Positions 35,744 to 45,600 of a stretch of DNA of 53,884 bases are shown piece by piece; the first letter of the stretch is position 1, and each line of letters begins with the position of its first letter. This DNA comes from Heterostelium multicystogenum. Taxonomy: Eukaryota > Evosea > Eumycetozoa > Acytosteliales > Acytosteliaceae. The DNA lies in contig RCNN01000085.1 of the NCBI GenBank assembly GCA_003667245.1, positions 1-53,884 on the forward strand. Reading direction: 5' to 3'. Below the pieces are notes generated by a model. That model was not told where the DNA came from. It made no database searches and saw only the letters and a list, made by a program, of their open reading frames with translations. Made by a program: the position numbers and the translations under genes.

Positions 35744-38217
35744 ATGATACATAAAGTTTTAATCGTTTTCTATTTTTATATTTTATTTTATATCAATTTT
35801 CAATATTAATCAGATCGATGCCACCAATTATAAAGTTGATACAGGTGCAAAGTGTGAACCATATATAGGTGACCCCGCCAATAGCACAGTGTGCGATCCT
35901 TACCTGCCATACAAATCGATCTATGTCGGAACGGGCCAGTCGCAGACAAGCATGATGAATGACATGCAATTCTATTTACAGATGTTGATGAATGCTGGAA
36001 CAGCAGAGTGTAAAAACGATCTAGAAACCTACAGGTCACTATGTTCATTCGTATGGAAACAACTAAATTAACGACATTATGGAATAATATTAATCCTAAT
36101 AATAATAATTATGGAAACATTAATATATTATAGTTCTTTTTGGAATGCTTACAATATTCAAATACGACCAGCTCTCATAATATATCGGTTCCAATTAGAA
36201 CCTGTCAGGAAAGTTGTGATAGATCCATTTCGAAGTGTGGAGTCTCTGCATACTATGATTGTAAGCAAACTTTTGATAATCAAGGAACACAGGTGCCCGT
36301 CTATCCGCCGGTTGCCAACCCTGCTGTTTTCAATATGGTGACTTATGGTTGGCCTCAGGATTTGCAACTTCAATGCTACAACACATCGGTAATTCGTTCA
36401 AACAGTACAGTTACTCCACCATCTTCTGGTGACCAGTGTCTCAGACCACTGGTTTACCGAAATTCATCGATCTATCCTCATCCGGAATCGGAGGACATTG
36501 GATTCCATTATATTACAGACACAAGTGATTGTCTAATCCCTTGTCCAGCACCGGTATTCACTCACTCTCAGTGGAAAGCATTTTACATTTTTAACTGACT
36601 TGCTCTCATGCCTTTCTGCAGGAGCATCGTTGCTAATGGTCTTCACCTATGGTCTTCTCAATAGAGAACGAACAAGTTACGAGAGTATTTTGGTCTTCCA
36701 AAATTCAGCTATCTTCCTCAGATCACTTTCTGGAGTCATGATTGCTTTTTGCAGGTGGATCTGAGAAAAACATGTGTCCTGAACCAGGAAGAAACATGAC
36801 AGAGCATGATCCCCTCTGCTCGGCAAGTGGTATTTTCTTTTATGGATTTTTCTTTTTACGCTATCCTATGGTGGACATTTATGGTTTATGATTTATGGTG
36901 TATTTTAAGAAGATGTATGTTGAATATATAATATCTTAAGTAGATTATCTTATTAACTTTTGGGTTTGTTAAAAATCCTTTAGATCGCCAATTATCATTA
37001 CAAGTTTTCTTTTTTGGCATCAACTTCACTTACAATAGCAGTTACATTTGTTGCCCACTTTAAAGGAGGCTGGGTAGCAGACAAAGGAAATGTCATGTAT
37101 GTCGATATCAGATGATACAAAACACAATTTAATAACTAACCATTCATTTCAATTTATAAATAGATGTTGGATTGCTGATAATGATTACAGTTATGGTATA
37201 TTTTGGGCACCAATGGGATTTTGTTTATTGCTAGGTACTATATGGATTTTTTGGATTGTAGTTGAAATCTATCTTGTAAATATCATCTAATTTTATCTAG
37301 AAATAAGTATATATTTTACTGATATGTTCTTTCTTCTTGATTCCAGATGATTAAAAAAAACCAATGTAGGAATGGATTTGGTAAAGAAATTTGTAAAAGC
37401 ACAGATTGGACCTTTGGTCTATATCTTTATTTTTTACGCAACCTATTTGTATATATTTTATTTATAATCAATCATATCATTTGGCATATCAGTCCATCAA
37501 GGCTGAAGGAGCTTTGGCGTACTTTAAGTGTCTCTCGGATGCTGATCTTAACCATACTGATCCAACCAACTGCATTGTAGATGGTCCAAAGATAGGATCC
37601 TACGGAACTTTTGCAATTACACTCCATATATTTGGTTTATACACTCTCTTCTATGCATTCAATGACAAGTTTGTGGCCATTTGGAGAGATGCTATCAAGC
37701 GTTTCCTCAATTGGGTCAAGTCCAAGAATCCAACCCATACATTCTTTGGATCATCTGTTACCACAACCTCAGGATCTGGTATATCATCTACATTATCTTC
37801 TGGTGAGATGTCTGCCATTAGCTTAATACCAATGAGTCAATACAGAGCAGAAAACAGCTACAACACATTCGACAGCAACAACCTAAGCACAATTTCCGTT
37901 CCACTTGAAGAGTTTTTCAAATTCAAAAAATGAAGAGAATCCCGATAAACAAATCGATTTAATAGTTAAAGATTATAATGAGAATAACAACAATAATATC
38001 ACTCCTGAATTCTCAGTGTCAGAGGATAATAATAATAATAATAGTAATAATAATAATAATAACAGTATTGATATTGATAAGTTTTCCGAACAGGAAGTTG
38101 AAACCAACACCATTAATTATTCCTACAATACAATCAATTTCTGACGATTCCAATTCAATGGTAGAATCTCAACAATCGAACTCTGAGAAACCAGATGAAA
38201 CAGTGAACCAAAGTTAG
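35744..38217 (+). CDS. Frizzled/smoothened-like seven-helix receptor (frameshifted)
   Basis: Family F-type receptor as expanded in dictyostelids. Exons by GT/AG sites: 35744-36050, 36134-36914, 36984-37096, 37164-37275 and 37347-38217. Order: signal peptide (MIHKVLIVFYFYIL), a cysteine-rich frizzled-like ectodomain (KCEPYIGD, VCDPYLPYKSIYVG, TCQESCDRSISKCG, DCLIPCPAPVF), then helices beginning TDLLSCLSAGASLLMVFTYG, the loop CPEPGRN, WWTFMVYDLWCIL, AVTFVAHFKGGWVAD, YGIFWAPMGFCLLLG and VKAQIGPLVYIFIFYAT, and an Asn-rich tail. About eight single-base shifts, mainly in T or A runs (near 35806, 36578, 36750, 36857, 37358, 37472, 37917 and 38092), break the frame. All domain motifs remain, so sequence error or recent inactivation are both possible. 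The ligand of this class in amoebae is not known. Confidence 0.78.
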
Positions 38218-38312
38218 ATTCAACATCCAGTAATAAATAAATATGTATTTAGTTTTATAGGTTTAGATAAAACCCATAAAATAATAATACTCAGTGACAT
38301 GTAAATACCATG

Positions 38313-38405
38313 GTTTCAACAGTGGAATGTTAAATATTTCGAAGCGATAGTATATTAGATGAGGGCTTTGTTTGTCAATTTACATTCATCGTGGCGGATG
38401 GTATT
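38313..38405 (-). repeat. SINE-like repeat, copy A (truncated)
   Basis: About 93 bases matching copy B at 38624-38745 in the same orientation. Shared blocks include GTTTCAACAGTGGA, TATTTCGAAGCGA, GAGGGCTT, TTGTCAATTTACAT and GATGGTAT, with scattered substitutions and indels. The copy lacks a tRNA-like part. It sits about 95 bases after the frizzled-like gene, with a long poly-T tract (about 38466-38490) between the copies. Orientation is taken from the tRNA-like head of copy B. Confidence 0.65.
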
Positions 38406-38623
38406 CAAACATACGAGAAAGTTTACATTGGATCTTGGAAGAGTACGAGAAAAATGTAGAAAACTTTTTTTTGTTTTTTTTTTTTTTTTGTTGTTATAAC
38501 CATACAGTTGTTTATTTAAGGTAGGGTTTAGAAGCCTACAGATTTCTTTTTACAACCACAGGCCGGTTGTGATGACCATCATTTTATAGAGGCATGACTG
38601 CCTATTATTATTTGGAGCAAGGT

Positions 38624-38885
38624 GTTTCAACAGTGGACTGTTAAGTATTTCGAAGCGACAGAAGATTTTAAGAGTACACCAATGGTTTACGTAGTTGAGG
38701 GCTTCGCTTGTCAATTTACATATTCTTCATGGCGGGATGGTATCATACAGACTTGAGAGTACATGGGTTCACTGGAAGTGTATGGGGAAAAACTGGAAAA
38801 ATCGGGATTCGAACCCACGACCCAAGGCGTCACAAGCAGACTACCATACCACATCAGCTATTCTGCCTTGGGCGGCCAGTAGAAA
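38624..38885 (-). repeat. SINE-like repeat, copy B, with tRNA-derived head
   Basis: Read on the minus strand, about 38885-38806 resembles a degenerate tRNA: an A-box-like TAGCTGATGTGGTA and a perfect B box GGTTCGAATCC. A paired acceptor stem is lacking. It is followed by the body that matches copy A. This head-plus-body layout, with internal Pol III promoter boxes, is that of a tRNA-derived SINE. It lies just downstream of tRNA-Phe, a preferred integration zone for dictyostelid retroelements. A second, weaker B-box-like sequence lies at about 38890-38905. Confidence 0.6.
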
Positions 38886-38955
38886 ACATTGATTCAAACC
38901 CCAAGACACAATCCAAAAACATAATGCGCGCATTAAGAGTTTTAATTTTAAAAGA

Positions 38956-39029
38956 TGCCATCTGTCGGGATCGAACCAACGACCTTAAGATCTTCAGTCT
39001 TACGCTACTACCAGCTGAGCTAAGACGGC
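38956..39029 (-). tRNA. tRNA-Phe (GAA)
   Basis: Folds as a 74-base cloverleaf on minus. The acceptor stem is GCCGTCT with AGATGGC plus a discriminator A. A D-arm starts TAGCTCAGCTGGTA. The anticodon stem TAAGA/TCTTA closes the loop CTGAAGA, with anticodon GAA. The T-arm GTTGG/CCGAC closes TTCGATC. No intron is present. The D-stem has one weak pair. CCA is not encoded, as expected for a nuclear gene. Confidence 0.93.
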
Positions 39030-39100
39030 TTTTGTGAAGAAAAGTAATTAAAAAAATTACAAATATTTAATTCAAATATATATCCAAATTTTCCCAGGTT

Positions 39101-39385
39101 TTATGTTTTGTTATTTATTATTAATTGAATAGATCGATATATGTATTTAGAACATACATTTTTAAATAATTGCTTTGCTCTTTTATGTTTGAATTGTTGC
39201 ATGGCCCACATACCACCGATCCAACCACCAGCCAAAGCTGTCAATTGTAGGGTAGACTCTCTAACTCTCCATTTGTGTTGAATAGCCTGTTGTTTATCAT
39301 AATAGAATAGTCCTGCTGCACCTGCATTGACACCTATACCATAGATAGCTAGGTATCTTAGTGGTCCTCTCATATATTGTGCCAT
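39101..39385 (-). CDS. DUF1294 family small membrane protein
   Basis: 94 residues from ATG 39385 (MAQYMRGPLRYLAIYGIGVN). The core YYDKQQAIQHKWRVREST, TALAGGWIGGMWAMQQFKHKRAKQLF follows the DUF1294 pattern: Asp-Lys then Trp-Arg-Xaa-Xaa-Glu, a Gly-rich membrane helix and a His-Lys motif. Two hydrophobic helices are predicted. The family is found in bacteria and many protists with no known activity. A GTATGT just after LFKN could be a donor, but I see no convincing acceptor before the stop at 39101, so I keep it as a single exon. The tRNA gene lies 71 bases downstream. Confidence 0.78.
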   Translation of the reverse strand: MAQYMRGPLRYLAIYGIGVNAGAAGLFYYDKQQAIQHKWRVRESTLQLTALAGGWIGGMWAMQQFKHKRAKQLFKNVCSKYIYRSIQLIINNKT

Positions 39386-39508
39386 ATCGATTCAATAAAA
39401 CAAACTTAGAGAATGAATGATAAATTAAATTTCAAGACTGTTCAAAATTTGAACTATTATTCATTAAATGTAACTAAACAAAACTTTTAATAGGTTATTA
39501 TATTACTT

Positions 39509-40234
39509 TTATTTGGACAATTCACGGGCAGCTTCTTTAATAAAGGTTGAAACTTGTTTGTCATGTGAAAGTATAGAGGCGTGACTTGATGGAAGATGGA
39601 TTACTTTTGCATTGACCATGGCTGCCATGGCATTTTGGGCAGCCAATGGAAGAATTCTGTCTTCGTCTGAGATTTGGTACCAGCATGGGAGATTCTTGTA
39701 ACCAAGAGTTGTTACATGTTCATATACACATTTCAATGAGAGTGGCTTTTGAGTTTGGCACCATACATTGCTGTCGCTGTCGGTGGTGTCATGAGCCAAG
39801 ACAGTCTTGAAAAGCTTTGGGTTGAGCCAGAGATTTCCATAGTTATCCTTAAGCATCAATCCATCGTCTGGGAACTGAAGGTTTCCTCCAAGAGCAGCAT
39901 CGAGATTTTGACCCTCTGTTGGGATGATACCGTTGACAAAGAGCAAACCGGCGACCTTGTTGTCTAACTTTGGAACGGCTTCAGTGATGACGAAACCACC
40001 GTAGGAGTAACCGACCAACAAGACCTTTCCTTCGATTCTCTCAACCAATCTTCTGAGGGCTTCAACATCATCTGTCAAAGAAGTAAGTGGGAGTTGGACA
40101 GCATATACTTCATTTTTCTTTACAAGTCTGGCAAGGACCTTTCTCCAGATGTTGGCATCACACCATGATCCATGTACCAAGACAATCTTTACCTTTGGGG
40201 TAACTGCGGCAGTATTTTCAACAATTGGTTCCAT
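39509..40234 (-). CDS. Alpha/beta-hydrolase fold esterase-like protein
   Basis: 241 residues in one clean frame from ATG 40234. The start of the fold is VKIVLVHGSWCDANIWRKV, where HGSW forms the oxyanion hole. The nucleophile elbow is GYSYGG, with Ser. The acid is probably the Asp in QISDEDRIL and the base the His in SSHASI, giving Ser-Asp-His in the right order. The size and the short lid fit the small bacterial-type salicylate-esterase/EstC-like group. There is no signal peptide, so it is likely cytosolic. The substrate cannot be told from sequence. It is followed, 123 bases on, by the DUF1294 gene on the same strand. Confidence 0.87.
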   Translation of the reverse strand: MEPIVENTAAVTPKVKIVLVHGSWCDANIWRKVLARLVKKNEVYAVQLPLTSLTDDVEALRRLVERIEGKVLLVGYSYGGFVITEAVPKLDNKVAGLLFVNGIIPTEGQNLDAALGGNLQFPDDGLMLKDNYGNLWLNPKLFKTVLAHDTTDSDSNVWCQTQKPLSLKCVYEHVTTLGYKNLPCWYQISDEDRILPLAAQNAMAAMVNAKVIHLPSSHASILSHDKQVSTFIKEAARELSK

Positions 40235-41142
40235 TTTTCAATGTACAGGTATTTATATAAATATATATTTAAAGAAAAGAGTAGTAGAGTATAAAAGAAT
40301 TAGAAATGATCATTTTTGTATCAAGATAATTCATTATAAAGACGATTTACTAAAAAATAATATTATTAAATTATAGTTCTGTCATGTCATGGTGAGATCT
40401 CATTAATATCTGAAAATATCTAAAATAAATATTTGCCATGCTGATGTCTTGCCCAATAATAAATTAGAAATATGATAGAATGTAGGGGTATTCATGTCAC
40501 TCATGCATAAATATCTGCAAGATTTGTAAAACTCGTGAAATCACTCTCAAAGCAAGTCAACGAACTCTCAGTGAGCTAGGGACAACTTTGGTTTAAATTG
40601 GAAATTTAATTTACTTAACTATAATTTTATATGATTTGTGATGTATTTTTTACAAAAATTTTTAAAGGTTACATCTTGCAAGATTCGTTTTCAATGTTCT
40701 ATGTCAATAATTTGATTTGGATTTTCACCCAGCCTTACCACCAACCTAATTAAAAATATACTCTTTTAATGGTAGTGACACACATTTTTTCATGATACTC
40801 TCTTAATTGTTATTAAATTATTATTATTATTCTTAATAATTTCTAAAACTAATATAATCAAATCAAATATTCGTCTTATATAAATATATATATTATCTTA
40901 TAATGTTTAATTGATTGAGTTAATTGGAAACTAATTGAAAGAATTAATCACTCCTTTGTTGTGTATCTTGTGTACTACTACTACTTGTTGTTATCGGTAA
41001 AGGAAACTGACCTTTGTACATTGCAGATGACAGTATTTTGGCATTTTTATGATCATTTTTATAGTGCATGAAAACATTTTTTTTAATTGAAACTGATCAG
41101 TGGAATATCTTGCTATTCGTTTGATTATATTACATAGCAAAC
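40235..41142. other. Intergenic region
   Basis: AT-rich divergent promoter region between the hydrolase and the RCC1 gene. No gene, RNA or strong repeat seen. Confidence 0.55.
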
Positions 41143-42575
41143 ATGTTAGGGTTGATACAGCGAAATATTAGCACTACAGGTATTCGTGGTGTTTGGTGCG
41201 ACAAACATCATTGAGTAGATTTTATAGCTCTGACTCTAGACATCAACTGTGGATGTTTGGATCATGCAGTGATGGAAAGCTTGGTATTGCCACTGATAAA
41301 GACAAGTTGGTGCCAACCAAAGTTACTCATCTGCCACATCTCTTGCGTATTAAATCAGCGCAATCCACTTGGCAGACCAGTTGCATTCTGACAGAGGACA
41401 ATCAACTATACATGTGGGGAACGAACAACTCTGGACAGATGGGTCTGCCACAGAACCAGGTCTACAAATACCCAACACTCTCTGATATGTTCAAAATGAT
41501 CGACATAGATCAAGTTAAAATGGGTAGATCATTTACATTAATATTGACAAGTAAGAAATCAACCAATCAAACAATCAATAACTAATCTCAACATGATACG
41601 ATAAACAGTATGCTAATGATTGATTCAACATGCTTTAGAGCAAGGTAAACTATTATCAGTAGGATCGAATGAGTTTGGACAATTAGGTTTAGGAGAAGGA
41701 GCAAGAGGATCATATACACCAAGAGTAGTCGAAAAGCTATCAAATCAAGAAATAGTTTCAATAGATGCTGGTTTTGATCATTCAATGGCTGTAACTAGTA
41801 AGTTGGAATAGTGAGACATTCCCTCAATCGTTAAGCAATTGGAAACTAATATGTTTATTGAACAGAATCTGGTCATTCATTTGGATGGGGATATAATGTC
41901 GAAGGTCAATTGGGACAAAAGATTGTAGAGTACAAGAGAGTAGAATCAGCAGGTGAGGAGAGCATCGACAATTTAGAGAATACAATGACACCGGATGTAG
42001 AGTTTAATATTCCAACGTTGGTTCCAGAGTTGGAATCAGTGAAGATTGCAAAGGTTTACTGTGGATATGATTGCACCTTTTTAGTATCTGCTCGTGGCAA
42101 TGTATATGCTATGGGTAATAATGAAACAGGAACACTTGGAGTTGGCGAAGAGAAGCTTGGTCGTGTGACAAAGCCAACGAAAGTACCAATGCCAGAGAAA
42201 GTAAGATCACTCTCTTGTGGTGCAACTCATACATTGTTCCTTGCAGAGTCTGGACGTGTCTATTCGTGTGGCTGGGGATCAGAGGGACGTCTTGGTTTGG
42301 GAGACAACACAACCAACCGATATCTGCCAACACTGATTCCATTCTTCCAGGAGAACGGAATCAAAGCTAAACAAGTCTCTGCAGGTGGAGCACACTCCAT
42401 GGTTTTGACAGAGGATGGACAAGTCTATTCATGGGGATGTGGTGAGAATGGAAAGCTTGGACACAACAGCGAAGACAACTCAAATATTCCCAAACTCATA
42501 GATTCAATAGCAAAGAGAAACTCAATTTTGATATCCGCTGGTATCGATACTTCAATGATAGTTACAGAAGAATAA
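41143..42575 (+). CDS. RCC1-repeat protein, probably mitochondrial
   Basis: The start ATG 41143 (MLGLIQRNISTTGIRG) followed, after one missing base near 41192, by VRQTSLSRFYSSDS gives an Arg/Ser-rich, acid-poor presequence typical of mitochondrial import. RCC1 blades then follow: LWMFGSCSDGKLG, LYMWGTNNSGQMG, LLSVGSNEFGQLGLG, FGWGYNVEGQLG, VYAMGNNETGTLGVG, VYSCGWGSEGRLGLG and VYSWGCGENGKLG, consistent with a seven-bladed propeller. Exons: 41143-41550, 41639-41797 and 41866-42575, all in phase. A mitochondrial RCC1 protein (RCC1L) works in mitoribosome biogenesis in animals; whether this is the ortholog is inference. It is convergent with IplA (74-base gap). Confidence 0.85.
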
Positions 42576-42649
42576 ATAATAATAACGAGGCATTGATAAG
42601 AATTGATTTGAATGATTAAGGATTAAAATGAAAGCAACTTGACTTGTCT

Positions 42650-45600
42650 TTATTTATTAGAAAGATCATTAACTTGTTGTCTGAGTAGTTTGATTTCATC
42701 TAGAAGTAGTGCGATAGTTGTGTTGACTTGCGCTGAAACATTGCTGACGACCTTTGCCTCCATCTCTTGAATTGCTTGAATCATAGAGTCGCTCTTCTGG
42801 TGCTCACCCTGCAATGAGATTGAAGACTCTACTGGGAAAAGTGAGAGTGATTTGTTTGTTTCAATCTTACGGAGGGCATTCAACTCAGAGTCTGAGAATT
42901 GGTTCTGTTGCTTGTTGATAACACGCTCTTTGAGGTAGGCAAAGAAATAGAGATAGTACCATTTGTTGTGGTCATCCTCGACATGCTTGTTGAAATCGAT
43001 TCCTTTCTTTTGGAAGGTCTCTCTGTCAATAGAGCAAATGAAACAGATGTTGGCTTTGTAGTCTTCTGTGAGTGCACGCTGATCACGTAGCTGTCCAAAA
43101 GTATCTACAATGATACCTAGAATTACATTCAACAAGAAAATCGAAGTAACTACATAGAATACAACACAGAATACTGTCCAACCTAATATATAAGCTGTTC
43201 CATAGTTGGAGTGCATTTCATCGAATTTAAATGTAACAAACTGTACCAATTGTCCACTGGTTGGAACACTGTTAAATGTTAAGACTTGGTTAGTTTTATA
43301 TTCTATACTGGATGATATGTAAAGATGTAATGTCGTCTAGTACATGTATTTCCAACATACCCATAGAAAATATTACCAAGGAAGCATTGGTAGAGTGTTG
43401 AGCAATAGTTTCCACCTCCGTTGTCGTATAGTTCTGAGAAGAATGCATAGGAAAAGATGGAGAGCACATAGGTGGCCTGGATCATAAATGCTCCATTAAC
43501 AATAATGTTCCTTTATTGATATTGATTGCCTAGGTAGTTGGAAATTAGTATCATCTTGGTTTATCGATTTCAAGGCATTTGTTTGTTACTTACTCTAATG
43601 ACAATGCTAAGTGCCTTCGTCTTTAGTATAATTTGGAATATATGGAATGAGTAGAACAGTGGGTTGTAGAGACCTAGGAAGGCAAAGATAACAGAGAATA
43701 TAAAGTACACTGACCTGGCATCGGTTACTATGTGTCGGATATTGATAAACAGATACTTCCAGAATGAGAAGTTCGACCGGATGTATTCCATTCTTTCTTC
43801 GTTGGTTCGCAGCATGAAAGATTTCTTTTGATCGAGATACTTGATCCAGCCTTTGTACACAGTGACTGCACCATTCCTAATGAAATAAGATACACTCGTA
43901 AGCACGCTGAATATTGTTTGGAGAATCGACAGCGGCAGTATGGTAGATCGGAATAGGGTAGCTCCAAAGTTTTCGCTGTTCGGGAAGTCAGTGGTTCCAG
44001 AGGTTGCGTAGATGATGAGGAGGATATTGATGACGATTGCCACAGCAAAGTTGAGGTAGGCCCACTTGTTATAGTGATTCGATATGAAGTACGAGATGGG
44101 TGCCTGCTTCAGCTGGTGACGATGCTCCAGCTCAATCAATTTGTTCTCCGACCAAATCATAAATGCATCGAGTTTCTCCGCCGACTTATTCCAGTTGATC
44201 TCGTTGTTAATCATATACTCTTCCATGTTCTCTTGCAATTCGTTCTCGTCGTTTTTGATCTTTGACTGTTCTTTTGCCTGGAGGATGAGACGACGACTGT
44301 ATGATGGGATAGGGAAGTAGATACGCTCCAGTTTAGAGTTGTGGAACATCTCCACACGACCAATACGTGAACGGCAGTGTTCACCACATGCTTGGAGGCA
44401 GTCCGCGAGCTGTCTATTCTGGGTGTCGTCATTATCAGCGAGAATCTTGATCAATCTGAAGGACATTGCGGCCAATTTGATGGCTTTCTCATTGTCGGAT
44501 GTGGACTTTCCGTTTCTTTGCATATTGGTGTTTTCTTCAATGACCGAGTAGTCGAGTTCTTCAATCATTCGGCTGACAACACGGGGATCCTCACGATCAA
44601 CTACGTGTAGCAAAAAGTCCATAATCTCAATCTTAAGATCGAGATATTTGTCATTCTTGACGGCGTCGCCAATCTCAGTCTTTCTGAGAATGTTACAGAT
44701 TGCTTTGCACATCTGAACGTTGGTAACGGCAATCTGATTTTCAGGGGTGTGCTTGACAATTTCTTTGAGACAGGAGAAGAAGCGAGATGCCAGGTTGATG
44801 GAATCCAAATCAATATTGACGATGGTTTCCAATATCTTGAGGAATTGGCAGAGTTCGCGGAGGAGATCGAATGACTTGTAGTTGTCAGGTTGGCATCGGA
44901 TATACGACTTGAACATACTGCTTGATCCCTGACACAACAGCTGCAACACTCTGAAAATATTGGACATGATGAGGAATTCTGTTGCGTATGGGTTGGTGTC
45001 AACGACCATATCGACGTCGGTGTGTTTGTGTACCAATCCAAGCACAGTGTTTCCACGCTCGAAAACCAAGTTTCCTGTGATATTATGCTTGATGTTTTCC
45101 ATTCTGAGATTACGCTTGGTGTCACGCAATGAGAGTTTGGCGCGCTCCATCATTCCATAGATATGCTTGAAGAACTGGATGTCCGGTGAAGATGAGAAGT
45201 AGGTTTGAATCGACTCTTTGACATATTCATTGGGGACTGGGTTGGTTGGGTCAGACTGCTCCTCCAGAAGTGCCAGAAGCAGATTGAGAGCCTCCATGGC
45301 AACATCGTGTGATTTTGATCCAATCAGACCTATGCATGCAGAATGACAATACATCTCTGTGAGTTGGTTTTGCATGATTCGCTTCTTTTGTGGATGGGAC
45401 TCGAGAACCGACAAGAGAATACGAATACAGTGAAGTTTGAGTGAGTTGTTCTCGTACAAAGTGTTTCTTAGTTGGAATACGAGAATCTCGAGGAATGTGT
45501 TTCCTGAACCTTTGCCCAAATTGGAGTCAACGCTCGACATTAAAGATGTGAGTGCCTTGTCATCTTTCTCTAGGACAATCAGTGCCAACTGCTGGTATCC

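Noticed and set aside
38806..38885. A second functional tRNA gene
   Set aside because: The B box is perfect, but the acceptor stem and anticodon arm do not pair; treated as a tRNA-derived repeat head.
44601..45125. Second long minus-strand frame within IplA
   Set aside because: It overlaps the continuous IplA frame 45993-43570 and carries no recognisable motif.
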